Assembly (NCBI GenBank): GCA_964519585.1
Contig: CAZFIO010000006.1
Span: 1 to 31,941 of the forward strand
Length of the DNA stretch: 31,941 bases
Direction: 5' to 3'
From: CAZFIO01 sp964519585
GTDB lineage: Bacteria; Bacillota; Clostridia; Tissierellales; Tissierellaceae
The first letter of the stretch is position 1. Every line of letters begins with the position of its first letter. The notes under the pieces are model-generated. The model was not told where the DNA came from. It did no database searches and saw only the letters and a program-made list of their open reading frames with translations. Both the position numbers and the translations under genes were made by a program. This document shows, piece after piece, positions 1 to 6,783 of the stretch.

Positions 1-410
1 CATATATCTATGAAGCTAGTGAAGCCTTAAGCGGAGAAGAAGTGGCAAAGTATTTGAAAATAGATCCTAGACAAATCTTTAAAACCCTAGTTACTGTAGG
101 AAAATCTGGAGAGTATTATGTGTTTTTAGTAGCGGTATCAGAAGAACTGGACTTAAAGAAAGCCAGCTCCAGTGTTAATGAAAAATCCATACAAATGATA
201 AAATCAAAGGATTTACTTTCTTTGACTGGATATATACATGGGGGTTGTTCCCCTATAGGGATGAAAAAGAATTTCCATACAAGTATAGATAGATCTGCAA
301 AAGACCATGATAGGATTATATTTAATGGGGGTAAAATAGGTTATCAAGTGGAAATAAGCTTGGAGGATCTGAGAAAGATCATAGATTTTCAACTGGCAGA
401 GCTAGTTTAA
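1..410 (+). CDS. ybaK: Cys-tRNA(Pro)/Cys-tRNA(Cys) deacylase, YbaK/EbsC family (5' partial)
   Basis: The reading frame is open from the window edge (first full codon at 3), so the true start lies upstream; a GTG at 42 lies inside the conserved region and is unlikely to be the start. The visible part has the YbaK hallmarks: a GEEVAKYL segment, DPRQIFKTLV, the LTGYIHGGCSPIGMKK loop with its conserved glycines and cysteine, and a C-terminal GGKIGYQVEIS strand. Members of this family are small cytosolic editing enzymes of about 155-160 residues that hydrolyse mischarged Cys-tRNA(Pro). Only about the N-terminal 20 residues appear to be missing. No intrinsic terminator is visible before the next promoter. 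The family is clear; the exact editing substrate is inferred from homology. Confidence 0.9.
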   Translation, partial: YIYEASEALSGEEVAKYLKIDPRQIFKTLVTVGKSGEYYVFLVAVSEELDLKKASSSVNEKSIQMIKSKDLLSLTGYIHGGCSPIGMKKNFHTSIDRSAKDHDRIIFNGGKIGYQVEISLEDLRKIIDFQLAELV

Positions 411-441
411 GTGAGAATAAATAAATATTTTCAAAAAGCTA

Positions 442-470
442 TTGACAAATGGTAAAAATTCTTATATGAT
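442..470 (+). promoter_or_regulatory. Sigma-A promoter of the T-box leader
   Basis: TTGACA (442-447) and TATGAT (465-470) are separated by 17 bp, a near-consensus housekeeping promoter. Transcription would start near 477, just before the T-box Stem I. Confidence 0.8.
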
Positions 471-479
471 AGTTTCTAA

Positions 480-783
480 TTACAAAGAAAATAGTTTTGA
501 TGGAGACAAAGATACATGAACTTAATTTACAGAGAACTGGCAAATGGTGAGAGCTAGGATTAAAATGTATATAATGATCACTCCTGAACTGTCAAATTGA
601 AATGAATGAAGAGTAAATGAGACCGGACTTCTTAGGAAGAACTACCACCGTTATATGGCTAGGGTTAAAGGATTTTCCTTGGACCTGAAGAGATAATCCA
701 TGTGAGTGGATTATAAAGATGGGTGGTACCGCGAGCTTATTCGTCCCTAGTATATTTATATATACTAGGGGCTCTTTTTTTTT
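480..783 (+). ncRNA. T-box riboswitch leader, probably isoleucine-specific
   Basis: The diagnostic T-box sequence GGGTGGTACCGCG lies at 721-733 and is followed by an intrinsic terminator. Upstream is a plausible Stem I: its base pairs GGAG (near 501) with CTCC (581-584), the next helix is ATACAT/ATGTAT, and the apex holds the AGAGA and GGTGAGAG motifs near 531-555. On the 3' side of the internal loop the sequence AATG-ATC-AC suggests an ATC (Ile) specifier at 577-579. The UGGU of the antiterminator bulge fits a tRNA with discriminator A, as in tRNA-Ile. Uncharged tRNA would favour antitermination. The nearest downstream gene is the NSS transporter, about 385 nt past the terminator. The T-box call is firm; the specifier was read by eye. 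Confidence 0.9.
743..783 (+). terminator. T-box terminator hairpin
   Basis: The stem GTCCCTAGTATA / TATACTAGGGGC is followed by a run of nine T. Its 5' arm follows directly after the T-box sequence, as expected for mutually exclusive antiterminator and terminator folds. Confidence 0.9.
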
Positions 784-784
784 A

Positions 785-896
785 TGACCTAACACAGTGA
801 ACGAGCAAGGCGAGTGAACTGATGTAGGTCAAACGCAAAGAATCCCAAATCCATGCGAGCAAGGCGAGCAAATGGATTTGCTAGGATTCGCCTGCG
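785..896 (+). repeat. Twin stem-loops sharing the loop motif CGAGCAAGGCGAG
   Basis: There are two successive inverted repeats. The first, 785-831, has TGACCTA/TAGGTCA ends. The second, 834-896, is nested (CGCA..GAATCC / GGATTC..TGCG around AATCCAT/ATGGATT). Both carry the identical 13-base loop sequence, at 802-814 and 856-868. No reading frame or poly-T tail is associated, so this looks like an interspersed palindromic repeat, not a terminator. Confidence 0.7.
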
Positions 897-1166
897 TCAT
901 CATCTTCTAAAATAATTAAATTTATCAAACAAAACAAGTTTAATTAAATAGAGGAGCATCTAAAAGTGGTGCTTTTCACAAATCCATGGAAGGTCAAACT
1001 AATTATATTTATAATAAATTGTAAGTTTTGAAAGGAGGAAAAACAAAACAAATAAAACTTGCATTACATAGGGGTTTTATGATACTATGTAAAGAATATA
1101 TTCAAAAGTATTAGCACATAAAAGTGCTAAAGCGTCTTATTTTATTATTTTAAAGGAGTGAATTAA
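897..1166 (+). other. AT-rich leader of the NSS transporter gene
   Basis: No gene is visible here. The stretch holds short hairpins: AGCATC/GGTGCT near 954-971, TTACATAG/CTATGTAA at 1064-1092 and TTAGCAC/GTGCTAA at 1111-1130. An AAAGGAGG sequence near 1031 is not followed by a usable start codon. The gene's own ribosome binding site, AAAGGAGTG, lies just before 1167. Whether a second promoter lies here cannot be settled by eye. Confidence 0.5.
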
Positions 1167-2576
1167 ATGGATAACAACATGGGTAGAGAAAAGTGGACCA
1201 GTAAATTGGGTCTAATTCTAGCAGCAGCAGGATCAGCAGTAGGTTTAGGAAATATTTGGAGATTTCCTTATTTAACAGGCTTACATGGTGGTAGTGCATT
1301 TATAATTATTTATTTAGTATGTGCAATAGTTATTGGTATGAGTGTTATGGTAGCTGAATGGTCTCTTGGAAGAAGAGCAAATTTAGCCTCAGCAGGAGCC
1401 TATAAGAAGTACAACAAGTCTTGGACCTTTGCAGGAACTCTTGGTGTTTTAACAGCCTTCTTAATTCTAGGATTTTATCCAGTAGTTGGTGGTTGGTCCC
1501 TAGCCTATATGTTTAAGTCAGGTACAGGACTTTTGGCGGCAACTGATTTTGGAGATGTATTTGGTGGATTTGTAGGGGGGAATTTTGAACCTCTAGTATG
1601 GATGGTCTTATATCTATTATTAAATGTTGTTATAGTAGCCAGAGGTGTTACTCAAGGTATTGAAAAAGCAAGTTTAGTTATGATGCCGGTCTTATTTATT
1701 CTTTTAGTAATAGTAGCAGTAAGAAGTGTTACCCTACCAGGGGCACAAGCAGGGCTATCTTACCTATTTAAACCAGATTGGTCAGTGGTAAGCGGAAAGA
1801 CCTTCCTAGATGCTCTTAGTCAGGCCTTCTTCTCCCTATCACTTGGTATGGGTATCATGATAACCTACGGTTCCTATATACCAAAATCTGATGAAATACC
1901 TAAGAATGTTGCTACTGTAACCCTTATAGATACAGGGATAGCTATATTAGCAGGAGTTGCAATATTTCCAGCCCTTTTTGCCTTTGGTATGGAGCCAGGC
2001 AAGGGAGCAGGTCTAGTATTCATGGTAGTTCCTGCCATATTTGCAAAAATGGGAACACTTGGCCCAATATTTTCAATTATATTCTTTGCAGCTTTAACTT
2101 TAGCAGCTTTGACATCTTCCATGTCCTTAATGGAAGCAGTAGTAGCTTATCTAATGGATGAAAAAGGTCTAGCAAGAAAAACTGCAGTTGTAGGTACAAG
2201 TGCAGCCCTAGCAGTTATGAATATCTTAGCATCCTTATCCATGGGTCTTTTAGGAGATGTTAAAATCTTTGGAGCAGGATTTTTTGACCTCTTTGATCTT
2301 ATCACAGACAAAGTATTCCTAGCCATAGGTGGCTTGCTAGTAACAGTATTTGTTGGTTGGGTAATGAATAAGGAAGACCTTAAAGATGAAATCACCAATG
2401 GTGGAAGTGTGAAATTTGCTCTGTTTGAAGTTTGGCACTTTGCAGTAAAGTTTATAATACCTTTAGCAATAGCAGTAGTAGTTGTTTCCGGTATATTGGA
2501 ACTACCAAACAAGTCTCTAGCTGTATTTGGATTAGCTGTAATTGCTTTAATGGCAGTATTTTCTAAGAAACTATAA
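1167..2576 (+). CDS. Sodium-dependent amino acid symporter, NSS (SNF) family
   Basis: A 469-residue integral membrane protein that co-transports Na+ with an amino acid or related amine. Residues 8-50 carry the NSS TM1 signature, with AAAGSAVGLGNIWRFPYL forming the unwound Na+/substrate site, followed by the EWSLGRR motif at the end of TM2. Another 9-10 hydrophobic segments follow, giving the usual 11-12 TM LeuT fold at typical bacterial length. The start is ATG at 1167 after AAAGGAGTG. The T-box leader upstream suggests control by amino acid starvation, and the apparent Ile specifier would make a branched-chain or other hydrophobic amino acid a reasonable substrate guess. The substrate cannot be read from the sequence. 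A strong terminator follows, so the gene is monocistronic. Confidence 0.92.
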   Translation: MDNNMGREKWTSKLGLILAAAGSAVGLGNIWRFPYLTGLHGGSAFIIIYLVCAIVIGMSVMVAEWSLGRRANLASAGAYKKYNKSWTFAGTLGVLTAFLILGFYPVVGGWSLAYMFKSGTGLLAATDFGDVFGGFVGGNFEPLVWMVLYLLLNVVIVARGVTQGIEKASLVMMPVLFILLVIVAVRSVTLPGAQAGLSYLFKPDWSVVSGKTFLDALSQAFFSLSLGMGIMITYGSYIPKSDEIPKNVATVTLIDTGIAILAGVAIFPALFAFGMEPGKGAGLVFMVVPAIFAKMGTLGPIFSIIFFAALTLAALTSSMSLMEAVVAYLMDEKGLARKTAVVGTSAALAVMNILASLSMGLLGDVKIFGAGFFDLFDLITDKVFLAIGGLLVTVFVGWVMNKEDLKDEITNGGSVKFALFEVWHFAVKFIIPLAIAVVVVSGILELPNKSLAVFGLAVIALMAVFSKKL

Positions 2577-2594
2577 GATATAAAGAAATATTAA

Positions 2595-2633
2595 AGAAGA
2601 ATTGCAAAATCTTGCAATTCTTCTATTTTTTTT
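2595..2633 (+). terminator. Intrinsic terminator after the NSS gene
   Basis: AGAAGAATTGCAA / TTGCAATTCTTCT is a 13-bp perfect stem with a 4-nt loop, followed by a T-rich tail. Confidence 0.92.
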
Positions 2634-2658
2634 GGTAAAATATTCATAAGGATAGGTG

Positions 2659-2735
2659 AACAATAGTTAAACAATGGTTAAACAATTGCTTGACTATTGC
2701 TAGACCATTGCTTGGTAATTGCTTGACTACTGTTA
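2659..2735 (+). repeat. 11-nt repeat array, 7 units (77 bp), mixed orientation
   Basis: Units are AACAATAGTTA, AACAATGGTTA, AACAATTGCTT, GACTATTGCTA, GACCATTGCTT, GGTAATTGCTT, GACTACTGTTA. Two units are in one orientation, one is palindromic, and four are in the other orientation. This is the only array here where both orientations meet without a core between them. It ends 18 nt before the GTG start at 2754. Confidence 0.9.
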
Positions 2736-2753
2736 TAGGGGGTTGTAGATTCT

Positions 2754-3437
2754 GTGAAAATTTCTAAGGTCAATGAAAATATAAAAATTCAAAATACAGA
2801 AGCAGAGTTGGATAAGAATTCACCTGATTCTCATGATAATATGGATAATAGCACAATAAAAAATCATCTTAAGGAAGATATAATTATTGATATTAATTTG
2901 TCTAAAAACAGGTTTGCCATGGAATCTGAAAACCTAGTATATAAAAAAGAAGATTTTCAAGGACTAGAAATGAAAGCAGAAAACATCTATAAGAAGATAA
3001 TAAGTTCTATAGAAAGTTCTTTTTTTGACCAAGATCTTGAAAATAAGGATTTGAATCTACGAATACATCAAGGGCTTGTCAAAAAGGCATTGCTAAAAAT
3101 ACCCTTAGAAATGGAAAAGGATTTAATTGAGAAAATTGAGCTGGGACTTAAGACTGCTGGGTCTCTTGAATTTGTAGAGGAAACAAGGACTAGAATTAAT
3201 GAGTTCATAGGTAGAGAAATCCATCGTATGATAGGTGAAGACAAGGAAAAACCCTTCGGAAGCAAGGAGCAAAATCAAGCTAAATACCCTTATTTATATT
3301 CACTTTTTTGGCCTGGTGACTTTGAGTCTAAAAAGATAAGCAGTAGAACTAGACAAGTAAAATCCTTACCTTATCTAGTTCTAATCATCTTGGGATTGAT
3401 TGTATATTATGGATTAAAAAGCTTTGGGAAACTATAA
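2754..3437 (+). CDS. Hypothetical protein with a C-terminal membrane anchor
   Basis: I do not recognise this 227-residue protein. Residues 1-50 are polar, rich in Lys/Asn/Asp and probably disordered. Residues 60-160 are charged and likely helical, including a run of Glu/Lys-rich helices. About residues 203-222 (LPYLVLIILGLIVYYGL) form a single hydrophobic segment followed by KSFGKL, so the protein looks tail-anchored with its bulk in the cytoplasm. There is no signal peptide and no cysteine pattern. The start is GTG at 2754 after an AGGGGG Shine-Dalgarno; an 11-nt array ends 18 nt upstream, the same arrangement as at six other genes here. rodA follows in the same direction but has its own putative promoter. 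The gene is probably real, given codon use and the ribosome binding site. Confidence 0.7.
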   Translation: MKISKVNENIKIQNTEAELDKNSPDSHDNMDNSTIKNHLKEDIIIDINLSKNRFAMESENLVYKKEDFQGLEMKAENIYKKIISSIESSFFDQDLENKDLNLRIHQGLVKKALLKIPLEMEKDLIEKIELGLKTAGSLEFVEETRTRINEFIGREIHRMIGEDKEKPFGSKEQNQAKYPYLYSLFWPGDFESKKISSRTRQVKSLPYLVLIILGLIVYYGLKSFGKL

Positions 3438-3446
3438 ACATTCTAC

Positions 3447-3474
3447 TTGAGCATTTTCTTATCTATGATATACT
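3447..3474 (+). promoter_or_regulatory. Putative promoter of rodA
   Basis: TTGAGC (3447-3452), 16 bp, TATACT (3469-3474), about 30 bp before the rodA start. Confidence 0.5.
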
Positions 3475-3504
3475 TAAGAACAGTAAGTAGAAAGGTAGAT
3501 TTAC

Positions 3505-4617
3505 ATGTTTAATTTTAAGAAAAAATCCTTTAAAAAATTTGATTTTCTTTTGGTTTTTACCGTATTAATTCTATGTGCCTATGGTCTCCTTATAATTAAG
3601 TCAGCAACCCTTAGTTTAAATACAAACAAGCTGATAAAAACCCAAGCCATTGCTATAGGGGCAGGTATTTTTGCCATAATTATCATGGTGCTTTTGGACT
3701 ATCAATTTTTGGGGAAATTATATATACCTATATATGTGGTTTGCAACCTGCTGTTAGTGGCCACTCTAATATGGGGAACAGGCGACGAGACCTGGGGTTC
3801 TAGGTCTTGGTTAAAGGTTGGACCCACATATGTTCAACCTGCAGAATTTGTAAAACTAGGCCTAATCATATCTCTAGCAAAGTTTATAGATAATAACAAG
3901 CAGACCATCAATGAGCCATTAACCCTCTTAAAGGTTTTAGCCTTTGCCATGTTGCCGGTTTTGCTTATATTGAGGCAACCAGATGCAGGGACTGCTATGG
4001 TATTTATATTTTTTATAGCCCTAATGCTATTTGTTGCAGACATAAAATGGAAGTATATAGGCTATGCCTTTCTTGGAGGTCTTGCTTCTTTACCCTTGAT
4101 TTGGTTAAAGCTAGGAACCTACCAAATGAACAGGATTTTCAACTTCTTACATCCTGAAAGAGATCCATCAGCCTCTGGCTACCATGCAATTCAAGGGAAA
4201 ATCGCCATAGGATCAGGTAAGATAACTGGTAGGGGACTCTACAATGGGGTATTTACTCAAAGTAACTTTGTACCGGAAAAAGAGACAGACTATATCTTTT
4301 CTGTCCTAGTTGAGGAACTAGGATTTATGGGTGGTATAACTTTAATTCTTCTCTACTTTATTCTGCTTAGCAGAATAGTAAAAATAGCCAGAAGGACTGA
4401 AGACTTGTTTGGAGCCACCATGGTTACTGGAATAGCTGCCATGTTTCTTTTCCATATTTGGGAGAACCTAGGGATGACCATGGGACTCATGCCTATTACA
4501 GGTATTCCTCTACCCTTCATAAGCCACGGTGGAACCTTTCTCCTGGTAAACATGGTGTCAATAGGTATAGTACTAAGTGTAGGGATCCATAGGGAGGGTT
4601 TAAGCTTTCAAAGATAA
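3505..4617 (+). CDS. rodA: Peptidoglycan glycosyltransferase RodA (SEDS family)
   Basis: This 370-residue polytopic membrane protein polymerises lipid II during cell elongation, normally with a class B PBP. The SEDS signatures are visible: GSRSWLKVGPTYVQPAEFVKLG around residues 92-115, LRQPDAGTA near 156-164, the large extracytoplasmic loop HPERDPSASGYHAIQGKIAIGSG, then FVPEKETDYIFSVLVEELGFMGG and the C-terminal GIPLPFISHGGTFLL. The HPERDP...QGKIAIGSG and FVPEKETDYIF combination, together with the length, favours RodA over FtsW or SpoVE, though subfamily assignment without a tree is not absolute. The start is ATG at 3505 after an AGAAAGGTAG ribosome binding site. No mreBCD or PBP gene is adjacent. 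A terminator follows at 4635. Confidence 0.9.
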   Translation: MFNFKKKSFKKFDFLLVFTVLILCAYGLLIIKSATLSLNTNKLIKTQAIAIGAGIFAIIIMVLLDYQFLGKLYIPIYVVCNLLLVATLIWGTGDETWGSRSWLKVGPTYVQPAEFVKLGLIISLAKFIDNNKQTINEPLTLLKVLAFAMLPVLLILRQPDAGTAMVFIFFIALMLFVADIKWKYIGYAFLGGLASLPLIWLKLGTYQMNRIFNFLHPERDPSASGYHAIQGKIAIGSGKITGRGLYNGVFTQSNFVPEKETDYIFSVLVEELGFMGGITLILLYFILLSRIVKIARRTEDLFGATMVTGIAAMFLFHIWENLGMTMGLMPITGIPLPFISHGGTFLLVNMVSIGIVLSVGIHREGLSFQR

Positions 4618-4634
4618 ATATAAAATAAAATAAT

Positions 4635-4673
4635 AGCAATCAAGGTGAAAGAATAAACCTTGGTTGCTTTTTT
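4635..4673 (+). terminator. Intrinsic terminator after rodA
   Basis: AGCAATCAAGGT / ACCTTGGTTGCT form a 12-bp stem containing one G-T pair, with a 10-nt loop, followed by TTTTT. Confidence 0.9.
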
Positions 4674-4675
4674 GT

Positions 4676-4703
4676 TTGACCATTGTCTATAAACAAATAT
4701 GAT
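4676..4703 (+). promoter_or_regulatory. Putative promoter of the ABC ATPase/permease pair
   Basis: TTGACC (4676-4681), 16 bp, TATGAT (4698-4703). The leader to the GTG start would be about 57 nt, too short for a large riboswitch. Confidence 0.65.
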
Positions 4704-4766
4704 TTCACCAAAGGGCAGAAAATGAATATTATGTATATATATATTCCTTTAATAAGGAGGGATAAG

Positions 4767-5546
4767 GTGGAGGAAAATAAAATTGTAGAAATAAAAGATT
4801 TAAGTATTTCCTATCATACTGAAAAGGAAGAGATAAAAGCCTTAAAGGATATAAATATTGATATATATCCCAATGAAATAATTGGTTTAGTTGGTCCAAG
4901 TGGTTGTGGGAAATCAACTCTATTATCAATTATCGCAGGGCTACTGAAACCAAGTTCTGGTGAAGTGAAAGTAAATGGTAAGCTGGTAAAAGAACCACTT
5001 AAAAATATAGGATATATGTTCCAAAAAGATCAATTGTTTCAGTGGAGGAGTATATTAAGCAATGTTTGCATTGGTTTAGAAGTACAGAATAAATTAAACA
5101 GTGAAACAAAGGAAAAGGCAAGAAGGATGCTTGAAGCCTATGGGCTAGATGAATTTGCTCATAACTACCCTCATGAACTTTCTGGTGGAATGAGGCAGAG
5201 GGCAGCCCTTATAAGGACCCTTCTTTTGGAACCTGATTTACTACTATTAGATGAGCCATTTTCTGCTTTAGACTATCAAACAAGGCTGCTTATATCTGAC
5301 GAAATAGGGATTATACTAAAAAAAGAGAAAAAGACAGCCATTATGGTGACTCACGATATAGGAGAGGCTATCAGCCTATCAGACAGAGTGGTTATACTAA
5401 GCAAAAGGCCAGGCACCATAAAGAAAATAATTGATATAAAATTAAATTACTCTGGTGAAAAAACCCCAATGAAAGCTAGGGAGACACCAGAGTTTAGATA
5501 CTATTTTAACAAGATATGGAAGGAGCTGGATGTTCATGTTGAATAA
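4767..5546 (+). CDS. ABC transporter ATP-binding protein, nitrate/sulfonate/taurine-type
   Basis: ATPase of an importer of the NitT/TauT class, about 259 residues. The motifs are in order: Walker A GPSGCGKS (residues 43-50), Q-loop MFQKD, signature LSGGMRQ, Walker B LLLLDEP, D-loop SALD and H-loop MVTHD. I place the start at GTG 4767, behind AAGGAGGG at 4754-4761; the frame extends upstream to a TTG at 4683, but that part has no ribosome binding site and would overlap the promoter. The gene overlaps the following permease by 17 nt, so the two are translationally coupled. Substrates of this class include sulfonates, nitrate, pyrimidine precursors of thiamine and others; nothing here decides between them. 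Confidence 0.9.
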   Translation: MEENKIVEIKDLSISYHTEKEEIKALKDINIDIYPNEIIGLVGPSGCGKSTLLSIIAGLLKPSSGEVKVNGKLVKEPLKNIGYMFQKDQLFQWRSILSNVCIGLEVQNKLNSETKEKARRMLEAYGLDEFAHNYPHELSGGMRQRAALIRTLLLEPDLLLLDEPFSALDYQTRLLISDEIGIILKKEKKTAIMVTHDIGEAISLSDRVVILSKRPGTIKKIIDIKLNYSGEKTPMKARETPEFRYYFNKIWKELDVHVE

Positions 5547-6342
5547 AGAGATATCTAAAGAACAAAGCCTCTATGTGGAATCCCTGAAAAAAGGGAGAAG
5601 AAAGATTTTTGTAACCCAGTTGGGTATATTTATTTTTGGGCTTTTATTTTGGGAACTGGGAGCCCAATTAAAACTTATAGATAGCTTTCTAACTTCCAGC
5701 CCCCTGGCTATAATTAAACTTTTGATAGAATACACCCTAAGGGGAAGACTCTTTTACCATATATGGATTTCAGTTATGGAAACCATAGTAGGTTTTCTAC
5801 TAGGTACATTTTTGGGTTTGATTATAGCAGTAGGTTTATGGTGGTCTGATTTTTGGTCCAGGGTTTTAGAACCTTATCTTGTTATATTAAACAGTCTGCC
5901 TAAAACTGCCCTAGCACCTATAATCATTATTTGGGTAGGGGCAGGTTACTCAGGAATCATAGTTACTGCTATTTCTATTTCTATTGTAGTAACTATTATG
6001 AATATGAGCGTCAGCTTTAAATCTGCTGATGAGGATAAAATCAAGCTACTAAAGACCTTTGGAGCCAGCAAGCTACAAGTCCTAAGAAAATTAATACTGC
6101 CTTCCTCAGTACCCAACCTTGTAAGCACGCTAAAAATTAGCGTAGGCCTATCTTGGGTAGGGGTAATAGTAGGAGAGTTCCTAGTTTCTAAGGCGGGTAT
6201 TGGTTACCTAATAGTATATGGTGGGCAGGTATTTAAATTAGATGTGGTAATGATGGGAGTAGTGGTTCTGGCCATTATTTCAGTCCTTATGTACAAAGTA
6301 ATCAATATGATAGAAAATAGATTAGTAAAGTGGATACAATAA
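5530..6342 (+). CDS. ABC transporter permease, SsuC/TauC-type
   Basis: A 270-residue inner-membrane permease with about six hydrophobic segments and the BPD-type cytoplasmic loop that docks on the ATPase (residues around 165-195, with LLKTFGASKLQVLRKLILPSS corresponding to the EAA motif and its GAS). Its length matches the SsuC/TauC/ThiX class. It starts at ATG 5530 (or ATG 5536), inside the end of the ATPase gene. No periplasmic or lipoprotein binding-protein gene follows, as would be usual for this class, so the substrate component is either encoded elsewhere or shared. An 11-nt repeat array begins about 50 nt after the stop codon. Confidence 0.9.
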   Translation: MFMLNKEISKEQSLYVESLKKGRRKIFVTQLGIFIFGLLFWELGAQLKLIDSFLTSSPLAIIKLLIEYTLRGRLFYHIWISVMETIVGFLLGTFLGLIIAVGLWWSDFWSRVLEPYLVILNSLPKTALAPIIIIWVGAGYSGIIVTAISISIVVTIMNMSVSFKSADEDKIKLLKTFGASKLQVLRKLILPSSVPNLVSTLKISVGLSWVGVIVGEFLVSKAGIGYLIVYGGQVFKLDVVMMGVVVLAIISVLMYKVINMIENRLVKWIQ

Positions 6343-6392
6343 CCATAGGGGAATAATTATTAACACACGGTTCTCGTGTTAATATTGGACCT

Positions 6393-6469
6393 TACAATAA
6401 GGGAACGATAGGGGAACAATGGTTAAACAATGGTTAAACAATAGTTAAACAATAGTTAAACAATTGTAG
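6393..6469 (+). repeat. 11-nt repeat array, 7 units (77 bp)
   Basis: Units run from TACAATAAGGG and AACGATAGGGG through AACAATGGTTA (twice) and AACAATAGTTA (twice) to the palindromic AACAATTGTAG, after which a GGGGTCGACG module begins. Forward ('stop-side') orientation. Confidence 0.9.
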
Positions 6470-6594
6470 GGGTCGACGACCCTTTCGACCCGCCGACCCT
6501 GCAGGAAAAAGTCCAAATCTTGTCATCCAGAGCGAAGCGAAGGATCTTAGACCCGTTGTAAAACCAAGATTGACACTAGCGTTCAGAATGACAA
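6470..6594 (+). repeat. Repeat core: GTCGAC module and a 75-bp inverted-repeat element
   Basis: 6470-6505 is a GTCGACGACC / GTCGA-type palindromic module. 6520-6594 is a MITE-like element with imperfect terminal inverted repeats, TTGTCATCCAGAGCG (6520-6534) against CGTTCAGAATGACAA (6580-6594). Its left part recurs at 9561-9596 (inverted) and at about 30667-30705. No open reading frame is present. Confidence 0.75.
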
Positions 6595-6623
6595 ACCAGA
6601 AAAAGAGTAGTTTTTAAGATACA

Positions 6624-6674
6624 GGGGGACGGACCTTACTGTGTTGATTTTCTAACACAGAAGGTCCGTCCCCC
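6624..6674 (+). repeat. Perfect 14-bp palindrome, GGGGGACGGACCTT family
   Basis: GGGGGACGGACCTT (6624-6637) pairs exactly with AAGGTCCGTCCCCC (6661-6674), with a second inner stem GTGTT/AACAC. It is not followed by a poly-T run, so it is probably a mobile palindromic repeat. From memory, similar GGGGACGG repeats occur widely in Clostridia. No transposase is nearby. Confidence 0.75.
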
Positions 6675-6783
6675 ACTGTGTCTTTATAGAAAAATTGGGT
6701 CCTTTTTTCCTGACTAAGTCTTGATTAATTCTTTGCTATACTATAAAATTGTCTAAGGATAAAAGAAAGATACAGGTGATTTA

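Noticed and set aside
1031..1082. A short leader peptide after AAAGGAGG at 1031
   Set aside because: The only possible start, a TTG at 1059, is too far from the ribosome binding site and gives a peptide of seven residues.
4683..4766. N-terminal extension of the ABC ATPase from TTG 4683
   Set aside because: No ribosome binding site there, it would overlap the promoter, and GTG 4767 has AAGGAGGG at the right distance and fits the family N-terminus.
6351..6382. ATTAACAC/GTGTTAAT hairpin after the ABC permease as a terminator
   Set aside because: The stem is only 8 bp and AT-rich, and no T-run follows.
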